Notes under the pieces: generated by a model
Database searches by the model: none
What the model was told of the DNA's origin: nothing
Seen by the model: the letters and a program-made list of their open reading frames with translations, nothing else
Origin: Micromonosporaceae bacterium
GTDB taxonomy: Bacteria; Actinomycetota; Actinomycetes; Mycobacteriales; Micromonosporaceae
Assembly: GCA_020027875.1 (NCBI GenBank)
Contig: JAHRHA010000055.1
Span: 1 to 37,263 of the forward strand
Direction: 5' to 3'
Length of the DNA: 37,263 nucleotides
Part shown: positions 1 through 7,924 of the stretch, piece by piece
How positions within the stretch are numbered: the first letter of the stretch is position 1
Layout: each line of letters begins with the position of its first letter
Made by a program: the position numbers and the translations under genes

Positions 1-182
1 ACCAGGCGACCGGAATGATCATCGTGCAACTGGGAGTGACCGCGGCAGTGGCCCTTGTCCGGTTGCGCGCCTACGCGTACGCCCACGACCGGCGGTTGCG
101 TGACGTTGCCGGTGATGTGGTCGCCCGACGCTTGCGATTTGCACCCGACGCCGACGGTGACCAGGGCCGCGGTTGCAGCTAG
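1..182 (+). CDS. ANTAR-domain protein, C-terminal end (partial)
   Basis: The window opens inside a gene read from base 3 and ending at TAG 180-182. The roughly 59 visible residues include QATGMIIVQLGV, ALVRLRAYAYAHDR and DVAGDVVARRLRF. This is the pattern of the C-terminal ANTAR three-helix domain, which binds paired hairpins in nascent RNA and prevents transcription termination. The start and any GAF or PAS sensor domain lie outside the window. Another GAF-ANTAR gene follows in the same direction after about 90 bp, so ANTAR genes are in tandem here. The call rests on the motif; the upstream domain cannot be known. Confidence 0.8.
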   Translation, partial: QATGMIIVQLGVTAAVALVRLRAYAYAHDRRLRDVAGDVVARRLRFAPDADGDQGRGCS

Positions 183-272
183 GATCCGATCCGACCTGTT
201 CGCAGGGTTGGTGCGGCCCGTTACTACCGGCCGCCAGGCTGTCAGGACTACTGTGTGGCGAGGGTGAGTGAG

Positions 273-1004
273 ATGGCCGAGACCCAGCTGGCCGACGTGT
301 TGGTGGAGATGGCCGACACGCTCGTCGACGAATTCGACGTGATCGACTTCCTTCATGTGTTGACCGAGAGGTGTGTCCAGCTACTCGGCATCTCGGCGGC
401 CGGGCTGCTGCTGACCGACCAGCAGGACACGCTGCAGGTGGTGGCCGCCTCCTCCGAACGGACCCGGCTGCTGGAGCTGTTCCAACTGCAAACCGACCAA
501 GGCCCCTGCGTGGACTGCTTCCGCACCGGCCAACCAGTGTCGGTCGCCGACCTGCCCGCCGCCGGCCGCTGGCCGCGCTTCACCGCCGCCGCCACCGAAG
601 TCGGCTTCGCCGCGGTCCACGCCCTGCCCATGCGGCTGCGCAGCGAGGTCATCGGCGCGCTGAACCTCTTCGACACCAACCCGGGCGCGCTCGATGAGGG
701 CAAGCTACGCATCGGCCAAGCCCTAGCCGACGTGGCCACCATCGGACTACTGCAGCAACGCGCCATCCACCGCCGCGACATAGTCACCGAACAACTGCAA
801 ACCGCGCTAAACAGCCGCATCCTGATCGAACAGGCCAAAGGCGTACTGGCCGAACGCCATCATCTAGACGTCGCCGACGCCTTCGCGCTGCTTCGAAGCG
901 GCGCCCGCAGCCACAACCGGCGCCTGTCCGAACTCGCCCAGGCCATCGTCGATGGCTCCGAACAGATGATCCCGCCGGGAGACGCCACCAGCCGGCCCAG
1001 CTGA
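273..1004 (+). CDS. GAF and ANTAR domain-containing regulator
   Basis: This is a predicted cytoplasmic RNA-binding antiterminator of about 243 residues. An N-terminal GAF domain (about residues 15-160) contains DQGPCVDCFRTGQPVSVADL, a stretch typical of actinobacterial GAF-ANTAR proteins. The C-terminal ANTAR domain (about 170-235) has SRILIEQAKGVLAER and AFALLRSGARSHNRRLSELA. I prefer ATG 273 because AGGG at 261-264 sits 8 nt upstream; GTG 255 in the same frame is the alternative. The ligand of the GAF domain and the target RNAs are unknown. The last 40 or so bases of the gene recur after the sigma-factor gene near 3332, which marks a local duplication. Confidence 0.9.
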   Translation: MAETQLADVLVEMADTLVDEFDVIDFLHVLTERCVQLLGISAAGLLLTDQQDTLQVVAASSERTRLLELFQLQTDQGPCVDCFRTGQPVSVADLPAAGRWPRFTAAATEVGFAAVHALPMRLRSEVIGALNLFDTNPGALDEGKLRIGQALADVATIGLLQQRAIHRRDIVTEQLQTALNSRILIEQAKGVLAERHHLDVADAFALLRSGARSHNRRLSELAQAIVDGSEQMIPPGDATSRPS

Positions 1005-1384
1005 CGGACCGACCAGGTCGGCGCTGACCAACCACATTGCATCCTGGCGGATGGGTTCTCGCGCATGCCTGGCGGTCCGTGACCATCCGACCCTGGGAAT
1101 ATCCCATGGCACCCATCGGATTGAAAACTCTCAGTGTTGGGTACAGCAAAGGCATGGGTATCGGAGCAGGCATATTCCTCATTGCCGTCGGCGCGATCCT
1201 GACCTTCGCGGTAGACGCGACGGTCGCCGGGCTAGACCTGGACGTCGTCGGCTGGGTCCTCATGCTCGCCGGCGTGGCCGGGCTCGTCCTCTTCTTCTAC
1301 TTTTGGAACCGACGCCGTTCCCCCCGCGCCGTCGTAACCGAACGCCGCAGCTACGACGAGGACACCGGCCTGCCGCCGGTGTGA
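964..1384 (+). repeat. Direct duplication, copy 1
   Basis: Copy 1 of an imperfect direct repeat whose partner is 3332-3680. It has two blocks. The first runs from GATGATCCCGCCG at 964 through CCCAGCTGACGGACCGACCA to about 1030. The second runs from CTCAGTGTT near 1131 to the DUF6458 stop at 1384. Copy 1 carries roughly 70 extra bases between the blocks. The DUF6458 coding parts differ at about 15 of 231 positions by eye. Confidence 0.85.
1154..1384 (+). CDS. DUF6458-type small membrane protein, copy 1
   Basis: A 76-residue protein of unknown function beginning MGIGAGIFLIAVGAIL. It has two hydrophobic segments: residues 4-20, and about 30-50 with VGWVLMLAGVAGLVLFFYF. A basic stretch NRRRS and an acidic tail containing YDEDTGLPP follow, giving a two-helix hairpin with a charged tail. 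The start at ATG 1154 matches the usual family start and the second copy at 3450; an in-frame ATG at 1106 would add 16 unsupported residues. The gene lies between a GAF-ANTAR regulator and a CsbD-like stress gene, so a membrane stress role is possible but is inference only. Confidence 0.82.
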   Translation: MGIGAGIFLIAVGAILTFAVDATVAGLDLDVVGWVLMLAGVAGLVLFFYFWNRRRSPRAVVTERRSYDEDTGLPPV

Positions 1385-1533
1385 TTCAGGCGCGTTATGC
1401 GAATCGGAAGCAAGCCGTGGCACGTCCTGGCTTCGAACCGCAGCGTCTGCCGACACGCGGCGGGCGGCCGCCACCGCGTTCATCAGCATTTAGCGCTCCA
1501 TCACCGGGCCCCACGTGAGGAGAACCGTACGCC

Positions 1534-1734
1534 ATGACCGTGAACGCCAGGATCAAGAGCATTGTTCGAGCCGTCAAATACAAGGCGCAGGAAACCAGGG
1601 GAAGGGCAAAGCAGACAGCCGGCAAGGCCACCGGCAACGACAGACTCCGCCGCGAAGGCAAGGCCGAGGAACTCAAGAGCAAACTCAACCAGTTCGCAAA
1701 GAGGATCAAGGACGCCATCAAGCCCAATCGGTAG
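1534..1734 (+). CDS. CsbD family protein
   Basis: A 66-residue, highly charged, lysine- and arginine-rich protein. The core QETRGRAKQTAGKATGNDRL followed by RREGKAEELKSKL is the CsbD signature. CsbD-like proteins are small, probably poorly structured proteins controlled by general-stress sigma factors in several bacteria; their biochemical role is not established. AGGAG at about 1518-1522 lies 11 nt before ATG 1534. The gene sits about 690 bp upstream of a SigB/SigF/SigG-type sigma gene on the same strand, which suits membership of its regulon, though no clear promoter match was identified. Confidence 0.88.
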   Translation: MTVNARIKSIVRAVKYKAQETRGRAKQTAGKATGNDRLRREGKAEELKSKLNQFAKRIKDAIKPNR

Positions 1735-1796
1735 GTCGCGGCCGCTACCGGGACTTCCTGGACCACCTACTCGGCCTGTGACTTCGTCGCGGTGTC

Positions 1797-2084
1797 ATGG
1801 TCCCTAGAGCGACCCGGCGGCGGGCCACTCTCAACCCGTTGGGGCTTGCACTCTTCGGCTGGCTCCCGCTGCGCCTGCGGTGGATCCGACGCGCGAGTGT
1901 CGGGTCAGCGCTGCGGGGCGAGAGCGCGGGGCGAGACTTGCTCGCCCTGCGGGCGCTGGCTCGCCTGCCACTGCGGCGCCTGCCCATACACCCCGACCCG
2001 GTCAGCGCGTGGCGGGCAGGTGATACATCCACTTTGGATGCCCTAGCCAAACTGGAGCTGCGTACGCTCGGCTTGAACGCCTGA
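1797..2084 (+). CDS. Hypothetical small protein, uncertain
   Basis: A possible 95-residue, Arg- and Leu-rich protein. The C-terminal half (DPVSAWRAGD followed by LDALAKLELRTLGL) looks more protein-like than chance and third positions are GC-rich. I do not recognise a family and see no convincing ribosome binding site. The rest of 1735-2420 holds no supported gene. There is a purine-rich AAGGAGGTGAG at about 2112 without a credible ORF behind it, and a small CCCC-GTTT-GGGG hairpin (about 2398-2409) just before the sigma-factor start. Confidence 0.3.
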   Translation: MVPRATRRRATLNPLGLALFGWLPLRLRWIRRASVGSALRGESAGRDLLALRALARLPLRRLPIHPDPVSAWRAGDTSTLDALAKLELRTLGLNA

Positions 2085-2420
2085 TCTGCGCCCGCGGGCG
2101 GCGGTTCCGTCAAGGAGGTGAGAAGAGACAGAAAATCGTCTAGCGGACCATCGCCCGACGCACTCGGCCGAGGCCGTAGCGCGGTCGTGGGCGTGCCGGC
2201 AGGACACCGCAGCTGCGCCGAGCCTCTATGCGCCTGCCCTGCCGCAGCGTACTGTTTGGACCAGGATCGGCTTGAATGTGCGACGCCCGATTCCGCGTTC
2301 GCGCTAAGCGCTTCGCCGCCGGGACCCCGCGGTAACGACCAGCGACCCCGGCGCTCCAATTGAGGCGCCGTCCCTGCCGGCACAGCCGCGGCGTGTTCCC
2401 CGTTTGGGGCGTTGACCACC

Positions 2421-3317
2421 ATGACCACTCTCGCCAAACCAACTATGATCATCGCAACGGCCATGTGCCTCGCCGAACCGACGACATCCTTCTCCGGCCA
2501 CCGCCGGCAGCGCTCAACAACCATGCACGCCGTTGCCCCATCCCGCAACAGCCAACCGGTCGACGCGCCAGCGACCACCGAAGCGCTGCTGCGCCAACGC
2601 GAGGCCGTGCCGGCCGACCATCCAGACCGCGCCAAACTCCGCGCCACGGTCATCGAGAAGAACCTGCCGATGGCCAAACAACTAGCCCGTCGCTACGCCG
2701 GACGCGGCGAATCCCTCGACGACCTGGTTCAGGTCGCCGCCCTCGCCCTGATCAAGGCGGTCGACGGTTACGACCCCAGCCGGCAGATCCCATTCGCCGG
2801 TTACGCGATCCCGAGCATCCTCGGCGCACTCAGGAACCACTTCCGCGATTCCGCCTGGGGGATTCGGGTGCCGCGCTCCATCCAGGAACTCGCCCTTGAC
2901 GTGGTAACTGCCACCGGCGAGCTCAATCAGCGGCGGGGCCGCTCGCCGACACCCGCCGAACTCGCCGACCATCTGCAGGTGAACGTCGATGACATCCTGG
3001 CCGCCATCGGCGCCTGGCAGTTCTACAACCTGGCGTCCCTGAACGCCCCGCGCGCCGGCACCGACGGAACCGACAGCGCCGACCTCATTGACCTCACGGG
3101 TGGCACCGATCCGCGCTACGCCGGCCTGGACGACCGCCTGATACTCCGGTCGCTCGTCGCGGCTCTTCCCCGGCGGGAGCGTCGCATCCTCAGCATGCGG
3201 TTCTACGGCTATATGACCCAGACCGAGATCGCCGCCGAGGTCGGGCTGTCCCAGATGCATGTATCCCGACTGCTGAGGCGGTCCCTCGCCCAGCTACGGG
3301 CCGCAATGCTCAGCTGA
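2421..3317 (+). CDS. RNA polymerase sigma factor, SigB/SigF/SigG subfamily
   Basis: A group-3 alternative sigma factor that directs RNA polymerase to stress or developmental promoters. After a variable N-terminal extension of about 55 residues, region 2 reads VIEKNLPMAKQLARRYAG, then SLDDLVQVAALALIKAVDGY and FAGYAIPSILGALRNHFRD. Region 3 contains IRVPRSIQEL and RRGRSPTPAELADHL. Region 4 contains LPRRERRILSMRFYG followed by the helix-turn-helix TQTEIAAEVGLSQMHVSRLL. ATG 2421 is chosen, with GGGG 11 nt upstream; TTG 2412 and later ATGs (2463, 2523) are alternatives, as the extension is not conserved-looking. No anti-sigma factor or antagonist lies beside it in this window. Confidence 0.92.
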   Translation: MTTLAKPTMIIATAMCLAEPTTSFSGHRRQRSTTMHAVAPSRNSQPVDAPATTEALLRQREAVPADHPDRAKLRATVIEKNLPMAKQLARRYAGRGESLDDLVQVAALALIKAVDGYDPSRQIPFAGYAIPSILGALRNHFRDSAWGIRVPRSIQELALDVVTATGELNQRRGRSPTPAELADHLQVNVDDILAAIGAWQFYNLASLNAPRAGTDGTDSADLIDLTGGTDPRYAGLDDRLILRSLVAALPRRERRILSMRFYGYMTQTEIAAEVGLSQMHVSRLLRRSLAQLRAAMLS

Positions 3318-3331
3318 TCTACCCAGGCGAG

Positions 3332-3680
3332 GTAGATGATCCCGCCGCAGACGGCCACCAGCCTGCCCAGCTGACGGACCGACCAAGTCGGCCCTGCTCG
3401 AAAGGCTGGCATCCGTGTGATTGAGAGCCCTCAGTGTTACAGCACGGGCATGGGTATCGGAGTAGGCATCTTCCTCATTGCCGTCGGCGCGATCCTGACC
3501 TTCGCGGTAGACGCGACGGTCGCCGGGCTAGACCTGGACGTGGTCGGCTGGGTCCTCATGCTCGCCGGCGTGGCCGGGCTCGTCCTTTTCGTCTACTTTT
3601 GGAACCGACGCCGTACTCCCCGCGCCGTCGTCACCGAACGCCGCAGGTACGACGAGGACACGGGTTTGCCACCCGCGTGA
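3332..3680 (+). repeat. Direct duplication, copy 2
   Basis: Partner of 964-1384. The block at 3332-3400 repeats the last codons and 3' flank of the GAF-ANTAR gene, here as non-coding DNA behind the sigma-factor stop. The block from about 3430 repeats the DUF6458 gene. The conserved sequence thus spans the ANTAR-gene end and DUF6458, showing that a whole ANTAR-tail/DUF6458 unit was copied. Confidence 0.85.
3450..3680 (+). CDS. DUF6458-type small membrane protein, copy 2
   Basis: A 76-residue near-copy of the protein at 1154-1384, starting MGIGVGIFLIAVGAIL with the same two membrane segments and the tail YDEDTGLPP. It differs at only a few residues (for example FV for FF in the second helix, RRRT for RRRS). 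An in-frame GTG at 3417 would give a longer N terminus, but both copies and the family pattern support ATG 3450. It lies 132 bp behind the sigma-factor gene and could be read with it. Function unknown. Confidence 0.82.
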   Translation: MGIGVGIFLIAVGAILTFAVDATVAGLDLDVVGWVLMLAGVAGLVLFVYFWNRRRTPRAVVTERRRYDEDTGLPPA

Positions 3681-3760
3681 TTTCCGGCCCGCCGCGCCAG
3701 CACGGCTCGTCGGCCGCGGTGCCACGGTGCGAGCGCGCCAGACCCAGCCAGTCGGAACCA

Positions 3761-4755
3761 CTAAGGCCTCGGCCCGCCGCTCGGACGAACGCCGCCCAGG
3801 CTGGTGAGGCGCCGTGCCTCGAGACGCTGCGGCACCGGCCAGTGCACGTCGAATACCCAGCCGACCTTCTCCAGGAGCCAGACGACCCGGGCGGACGGGT
3901 CGAGCTGGCCGCGAAGGACGCCGTGTCGGGCGCAGGTCGGGTCGGCGTGGTGGGAGTTGTGCCAGCTCTCTCCGAACGAGATTATCGCCAGCGGCCAGAA
4001 GTTGGAGGCGCGGTCGCCGGTACGGGTGGCGAACGGGCGTTGTCCGTACACGTGGCAGATGGAGTTGATCGACCAGGTGATGTGGTGCAACAGGGCGATG
4101 CGCACCAGGCTGGCCCAGAAGAACGCGGTCAGCGCGCCGTACCACGACCAGGTCAAAAGCCCGCCGAACACCGGCGGGGCGAGCACAGAGACCGCGGCGA
4201 GCGTTGGGAAGAGTCGGTCCACCCTGCTGATGTCGTGGTCGGCGAGCAGGTCCGGGGGCGAAGCGGGCCCGGTTGGTGGACTGTCGCTGGAACAGCCAGC
4301 CGCAATGGGCGAAGAGCAGTCCCTTGGCGAGGCCGGTGACGGACGGTGGCACCGTAGCGCCACGGGGAGTGCGGGTCGCCCTCGCGGTCGGCGTAGGCAT
4401 GGTGGCGTCGGTGGTCGGCGACCCATTGAATGATTGCGCCTTCCATCGATAGCGATCCGGCCACGGCCAGGGTGACCCGCAGCCACCGCGCGGCCTTGAA
4501 CGCACCGTGGGTAAAGTGGCGGTGTAAGCCTACCGCCACGCCGAAGCCTGTCACGAGGTACGCCACCAGGCCGATGGTCAAGTCCAACCAGGACAGACCC
4601 CAGCCCCAGGCGATCGGCACGGCCGCAACCAGTGCCAGGAATGGCACGACCACGCCCACTGCTAGCGCGGCCAGAGCCGAGCGTGGCAACGGCTCTTCCA
4701 GCATCGGCTGACCGACCGCGGACGGTGCTCTACGGGGCAGATCTACGACAACCAT
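3761..4755 (-). pseudogene. Acyl-CoA/fatty acid desaturase, two frameshifts
   Basis: A membrane di-iron fatty acid desaturase with all three histidine boxes: HRHFTH, then HRRHHAYAD, then WHNSHHADP. Reading needs three frames. The N-terminal part from ATG 4755 (AAGGG about 9 nt upstream) runs to DPHSPWRYG near 4360. The middle part, GLAKGLLFAHCGWLFQRQ, lies in a second frame. The last part, from DLLADHDISRVDRLFPTL to the stop at 3761, is in the third. Each shift equals one extra base. The second falls at the G5 run 4254-4258, where removing one base restores NRARFAP-DLL. The protein would make unsaturated acyl chains for membrane adaptation. Real decay or homopolymer error cannot be told apart here. 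Confidence 0.88.
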
Positions 4756-5194
4756 CTCCAAGACCCTTCAGGTGGCGCCGCTGTGTGCGGCTGACCGCCA
4801 GGGTCCGGGGCGAAGACTGATGGCGACGGCGACGCGCCGCACCGTTTCCAGGATAGACCGCCCGGATGGATCGGCGCTGAGTTGCCGGAATCGGTTCATC
4901 GGCGCGGAGCGCGCATAGGCATAGAGTGAAGGTGTCGCTCAGGACCCCGGTGGCATGACAGTCCACAACCAACGGACGCACCCCGCCGAGCTGAGATCCA
5001 CATGACCGCGCGAATCCAGGACCGCCCGTCGCCACACGGCAGCGCGCATCTGCGCGGCCCGCAGGCAGCAGGATGCCTGTCTCGCTCGGCGGCGCCTCAG
5101 CGACCGTCGGCAACCTCGACGTGCCCAACGCATCTGGCGGACTCGGCCGGATCGAGTCCGCTCCTCAGAACTGACGAAGGAAGGTGACGCAGCC
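4756..5194. other. Intergenic stretch without supported gene
   Basis: About 440 bp between the divergent desaturase and hsp20 genes. Only short open frames with no recognisable motif are present, such as a 16-codon ATG frame at 4955 that ends in ATGA. It must contain the promoters for both flanking genes. No HAIR-type (CTTGAGT-N7-ACTCAAG) or CIRCE element could be found before hsp20. Confidence 0.5.
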
Positions 5195-5686
5195 ATGCTG
5201 CTGCGATTTGACCCGTTCCGTGACATCGACCGGCTGGCCAACGAGATCCTCGGCGCCCCCCGGGTCCCGCAGCCGATGCCGATGGACTGCTACCGACACG
5301 GTGACACGTTCTTCCTGCATTTCGACCTGCCCGGCGTCGATACCGACACATTGGAAGTCACCGAGGAGAACAACACGCTGACGGTGCGCGCCCAACGGCA
5401 CGCCGCCGTGCCTGAGGACGCCGTCTACCTGGTCGCCGAGCGTCCCGTCGGGTCTTATGCCCGCCAGTTGGTCGTCGGCGACGGTCTGAACCTCGAAGCG
5501 ATCGTGGCCGGCTACCACGACGGCGTACTCACATTGACCATCCCTCTCGCCGAGCAGGCCAAGCCACGGCGTATCGACGTCAGTCGTAGCCAGGACAGCG
5601 ATACCGCGATTTCCGGCGGCGGCCACAAGACGATCAACAGCCAGGCGGCCGAGGGCGACCAGCCGATAGGCGCCGCCACCACGTGA
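5195..5686 (+). CDS. Hsp20/alpha-crystallin family small heat shock protein
   Basis: A 163-residue ATP-independent holdase chaperone. The N-terminal MLLRFDPFRDIDRLANEIL is typical of actinobacterial small heat shock proteins. The alpha-crystallin domain covers about residues 30-135, with FDLPGVDTDTLEVTEENNTL and the C-terminal strand GYHDGVLTLTIPLAE. The IPL in that strand resembles the oligomerisation motif. AAGGAAGG 7-15 nt upstream of ATG 5195 is a strong ribosome binding site. A Gly- and Gln-containing tail follows the domain. It fits the general-stress content of the neighbourhood (CsbD, sigma factor, BON protein). Confidence 0.94.
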   Translation: MLLRFDPFRDIDRLANEILGAPRVPQPMPMDCYRHGDTFFLHFDLPGVDTDTLEVTEENNTLTVRAQRHAAVPEDAVYLVAERPVGSYARQLVVGDGLNLEAIVAGYHDGVLTLTIPLAEQAKPRRIDVSRSQDSDTAISGGGHKTINSQAAEGDQPIGAATT

Positions 5687-5798
5687 ACCGGCCGCACACA
5701 TCACACGACCACGCCGGGGCGGCGGCACGCGGCGAGGGAGCGGCGACCTGCGTCCGTCGAACGTCAAGTCCGCCGAAGTGTGGTTCGTCCAGTCCAGA

Positions 5799-6131
5799 TC
5801 ACAGAATTGCACGGGCGAAGGTCCGGTGACCGGCAATCTTGTCGAGGAGGTGGGGAAGGTCGATCACCGCGATGCCAATCGATGTGTCGGCGCAACCGTA
5901 CGGCACGATGAGGCGTTCGCCATGGGCTAGGCGCCTCACGAGTAGGCGACGTTGGGGACATAGCCTTCGCGTTCAGCCTCAGTCGGTGATAGCAGCGGTT
6001 CTGCCAGTTGTGCGATCAGTCGGGTTGGGTCCTCGAGGTCCAGGAGCAGGACGCCGATTGTGTAGCTTCGCATGGGTCCTACCCCGTGGGTGAGGACGAG
6101 CCAGCCGTCGGGTGTGTCGATGGGCGACCGT
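5799..6131 (-). pseudogene. GH130-like glycosidase/phosphorylase, C-terminal remnant
   Basis: On the minus strand from about 6131 the frame reads PIDTPDGWLVLTHGVGPMR, then SYTIGVLLLDLEDPTRLI and EREGYVPNVAYS. This is the C-terminal blade region of GH130 beta-mannoside phosphorylase-type enzymes. At 5938-5936 a TGA stands where the family has Cys, and one base is missing about 9 nt further on. The next frame then reads HGERLIVPYGCADTSIG and ends ARAIL-stop at 5799. Only about 110 residues of a roughly 300-residue protein remain. The upstream end joins directly to the DUF5994 remnant, a chimeric deletion join. The family call comes from recalled motifs. Confidence 0.72.
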
Positions 6132-6139
6132 GAGCCCGT

Positions 6140-6542
6140 CGGGTCCGCTGGACGCCATCGTCATGGCCGCGTCCGCCGACGCCGACGACGCGTCCGGAGA
6201 CACCACCAGCAGGTCGGCCCGCTGGTCCCCACCCGTGGTGGCAATGAGCAGCTCGGCGTCGAGGGTGGTGAACCATCCCAGACGAACCGTCCGACCGGCT
6301 ACCCCAATCCGACACGGATGGCTGTCCCAGCCGGACGGGTTGAGCATGATCTTGGTTACCGGAATCTGCCGAGCGTCGAGCGCGTGCACCAGGTTGGAAA
6401 CCTCGACGACTGGGTCACGGGAACGTGGTCACCAGGCCCCGTCCAGCATGGTGCGCCTCGAGACGTCGCGGCGAAACATCAGGCGTGGTGCGGCCGGAGC
6501 GGCGCTCGAGGTCAGGGTTCGGCGGTCACCGGCGGAGCGCAT
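6140..6542 (-). pseudogene. DUF5994 family gene with W-to-stop mutation
   Basis: ATG 6542-6540 overlaps the TGA of the upstream LapA-like gene (TGATG), so the two were translationally coupled. The frame begins MRSAGDRRTLTSS and reaches TMLDGAW followed by TGA at 6431-6429. It then continues unshifted as PRSRDPVVEVSNLVHALDA, IGVAGRTVRLGWFTTLD and RADLLVVSPDASSASADAA. The expected family motif is DGAWWPRSRD, so the TGA replaces the second Trp codon (TGG to TGA). The 3' end is also lost, because the frame runs into the GH130 remnant near 6131. The function of DUF5994 is unknown. Confidence 0.78.
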
Positions 6543-6961
6543 CAGGACCCGCTGACGTCCGCGCCGTTGTCCGTGCCAGTGTCCGCGAGCGGCGTCGCGG
6601 TGCTCTCGTCTCGGCGCCGGCCCGCCGCCAGCCGTAGCTGAACGATCCGAACCGCGGCCGGCAGCGTCACGAGCAAGACCCCGAAGATCGCTGACAGCAG
6701 AAGCGCCACACCCATCGGCGGGCTCCCATGAGCACCGAGGAAGTAGACGTCGGATCGTTGGCCGTTCTGAAGAATGAAGATCAAAAGGAGCAAGAGCACG
6801 AGTGCGAAGACCACCACCGCCACCCAGAGCCCGCCCGCACGGGTCCGAGGTAGGTGCAGACGCCCTCGCGCGCGCTGTGCGACCGCGGGCGTAGGTGTCG
6901 TTTCGAGCTCCGCCTCGCCGCTCGTTGCCGTTTGCCGTTGGTTCGAACTCTCGGTCACCAC
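6542..6961 (-). CDS. LapA/DUF1049-like membrane protein
   Basis: A protein of about 139 residues with a polar N terminus (residues 1-38), then a strongly hydrophobic segment VFALVLLLLLIFILQNGQ at about 48-65. A second hydrophobic segment contains MGVALLLSAIFGVLL (about 80-100), and a charged Arg-rich tail follows. The helix-FILQN-helix arrangement is the DUF1049 (lipopolysaccharide assembly protein A) pattern. In Gram-positive bacteria the role is unknown, and the LPS name should not be taken literally. Three clustered GTGs (6967, 6961, 6958) could start it; AAAGG lies 8 nt before 6961. Its stop overlaps the start of the DUF5994 remnant. Confidence 0.82.
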   Translation of the reverse strand: MVTESSNQRQTATSGEAELETTPTPAVAQRARGRLHLPRTRAGGLWVAVVVFALVLLLLLIFILQNGQRSDVYFLGAHGSPPMGVALLLSAIFGVLLVTLPAAVRIVQLRLAAGRRRDESTATPLADTGTDNGADVSGS

Positions 6962-6984
6962 GACCACGACCTTTCGATGGCACG

Positions 6985-7437
6985 AGAATTGGAGTTTGCG
7001 CGGCGTCGTCCGGGCGCGGGCGCTACCACAAACTGATCGCGGGTCTACATCGAACCAGGCGTGCTTGGACGGACGAGCCTTGCGTGGAAGGAGTTACCGT
7101 CCGCCGCACTGGACGCCGCGGCGCGATGCAGCGGTACGCGGTATCCATCTCGAGGTTGCCCGGTCATCGTGTCCCCGACTCATCGGGAGCGCCCACCAGC
7201 GGCGGACTGTCTAGTCACCGGGGGCCCGGGCAACACCTTCACTCTACCCCTCGCAGCGTCGGAGAGCACGAGTCGGACGGCCGGCGCGATGACTACAACG
7301 ATCGATATGCCAGACGTTCTCGCCGGTCCGTTGTGATGCGGCGCCGCCCCCAGCTTCCAATGTTCATGATCGACTTGTCGGGGACCAGTGGCTGGGCGTG
7401 CGATGATTGGACTCATCCAGATAAGGCCGTGACAGTC
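6985..7437. other. Intergenic stretch without supported gene
   Basis: About 450 bp between the divergent LapA-like gene and the three-helix-bundle gene. Open frames cross it, but none shows family motifs or a ribosome binding site. No inverted repeat stands out. It should hold the two promoters. Confidence 0.4.
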
Positions 7438-7770
7438 ATGTCAACAGTGCAGCTTCCCAAACGCACGTCCGCCCAGCTCGGTTCGCCAACTCCAACCCCG
7501 CTCGACCGCGCGCGTCTGGACCAACCGGAGCTGGAGCCCGTGTACGACGTGCAAATTGCGGAGATCGTCGGCCGACTTCAGCAGCGGTACCCGCGCGAAC
7601 AGATCTCCCGAGCTGACCTCGAGGGACGGGTCCGAGGCTTCCACCGCCAATTCAGTACCGCCCGGATCCGAATCTTCGTCGCCGTCTTCGTCGAGCGCCT
7701 CGTACGGCGCTCGATCGAGGAGCCATTCGTCCACACACTGGGCGCTGTGGCTGCGAGGACGCGGGGCTAG
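7438..7770 (+). CDS. Three-helix-bundle dimerization domain-like protein
   Basis: A protein of about 110 residues. The C-terminal two thirds read VYDVQIAEIVGRLQQRYP, then ISRADLEGRVRGFHRQF and RIFVAVFVERLVRRSI. This matches small actinobacterial proteins with three predicted helices, sometimes annotated as a three-helix bundle dimerization domain; no activity is known. The frame is open from 6895, but the upstream part has no coherent character, so the ATG at 7438 is chosen. No strong ribosome binding site is seen. Related small proteins often sit near GAF-ANTAR or stress genes, which fits this place (recalled association, inference). Confidence 0.62.
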   Translation: MSTVQLPKRTSAQLGSPTPTPLDRARLDQPELEPVYDVQIAEIVGRLQQRYPREQISRADLEGRVRGFHRQFSTARIRIFVAVFVERLVRRSIEEPFVHTLGAVAARTRG

Positions 7771-7924
7771 GTTGTCCTGGCGCTCGCGACCTCCTCGTTG
7801 GTTGCGTCGATAGTGCTATGTGAGTGGCAGTGCAGGATCAGCATGCCGGCTCCCCGGACATTGATCCTCCACAGCCTCCCGGTCCCGTTGGACTTTGCTT
7901 TCGCTGCCTACGTGAGGGCATGTG

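Noticed and set aside
1384..1533. TGGCTTCGAACC, resembling a tRNA T-loop
   Set aside because: The flanking bases do not pair as a T-stem and no other tRNA part is present.
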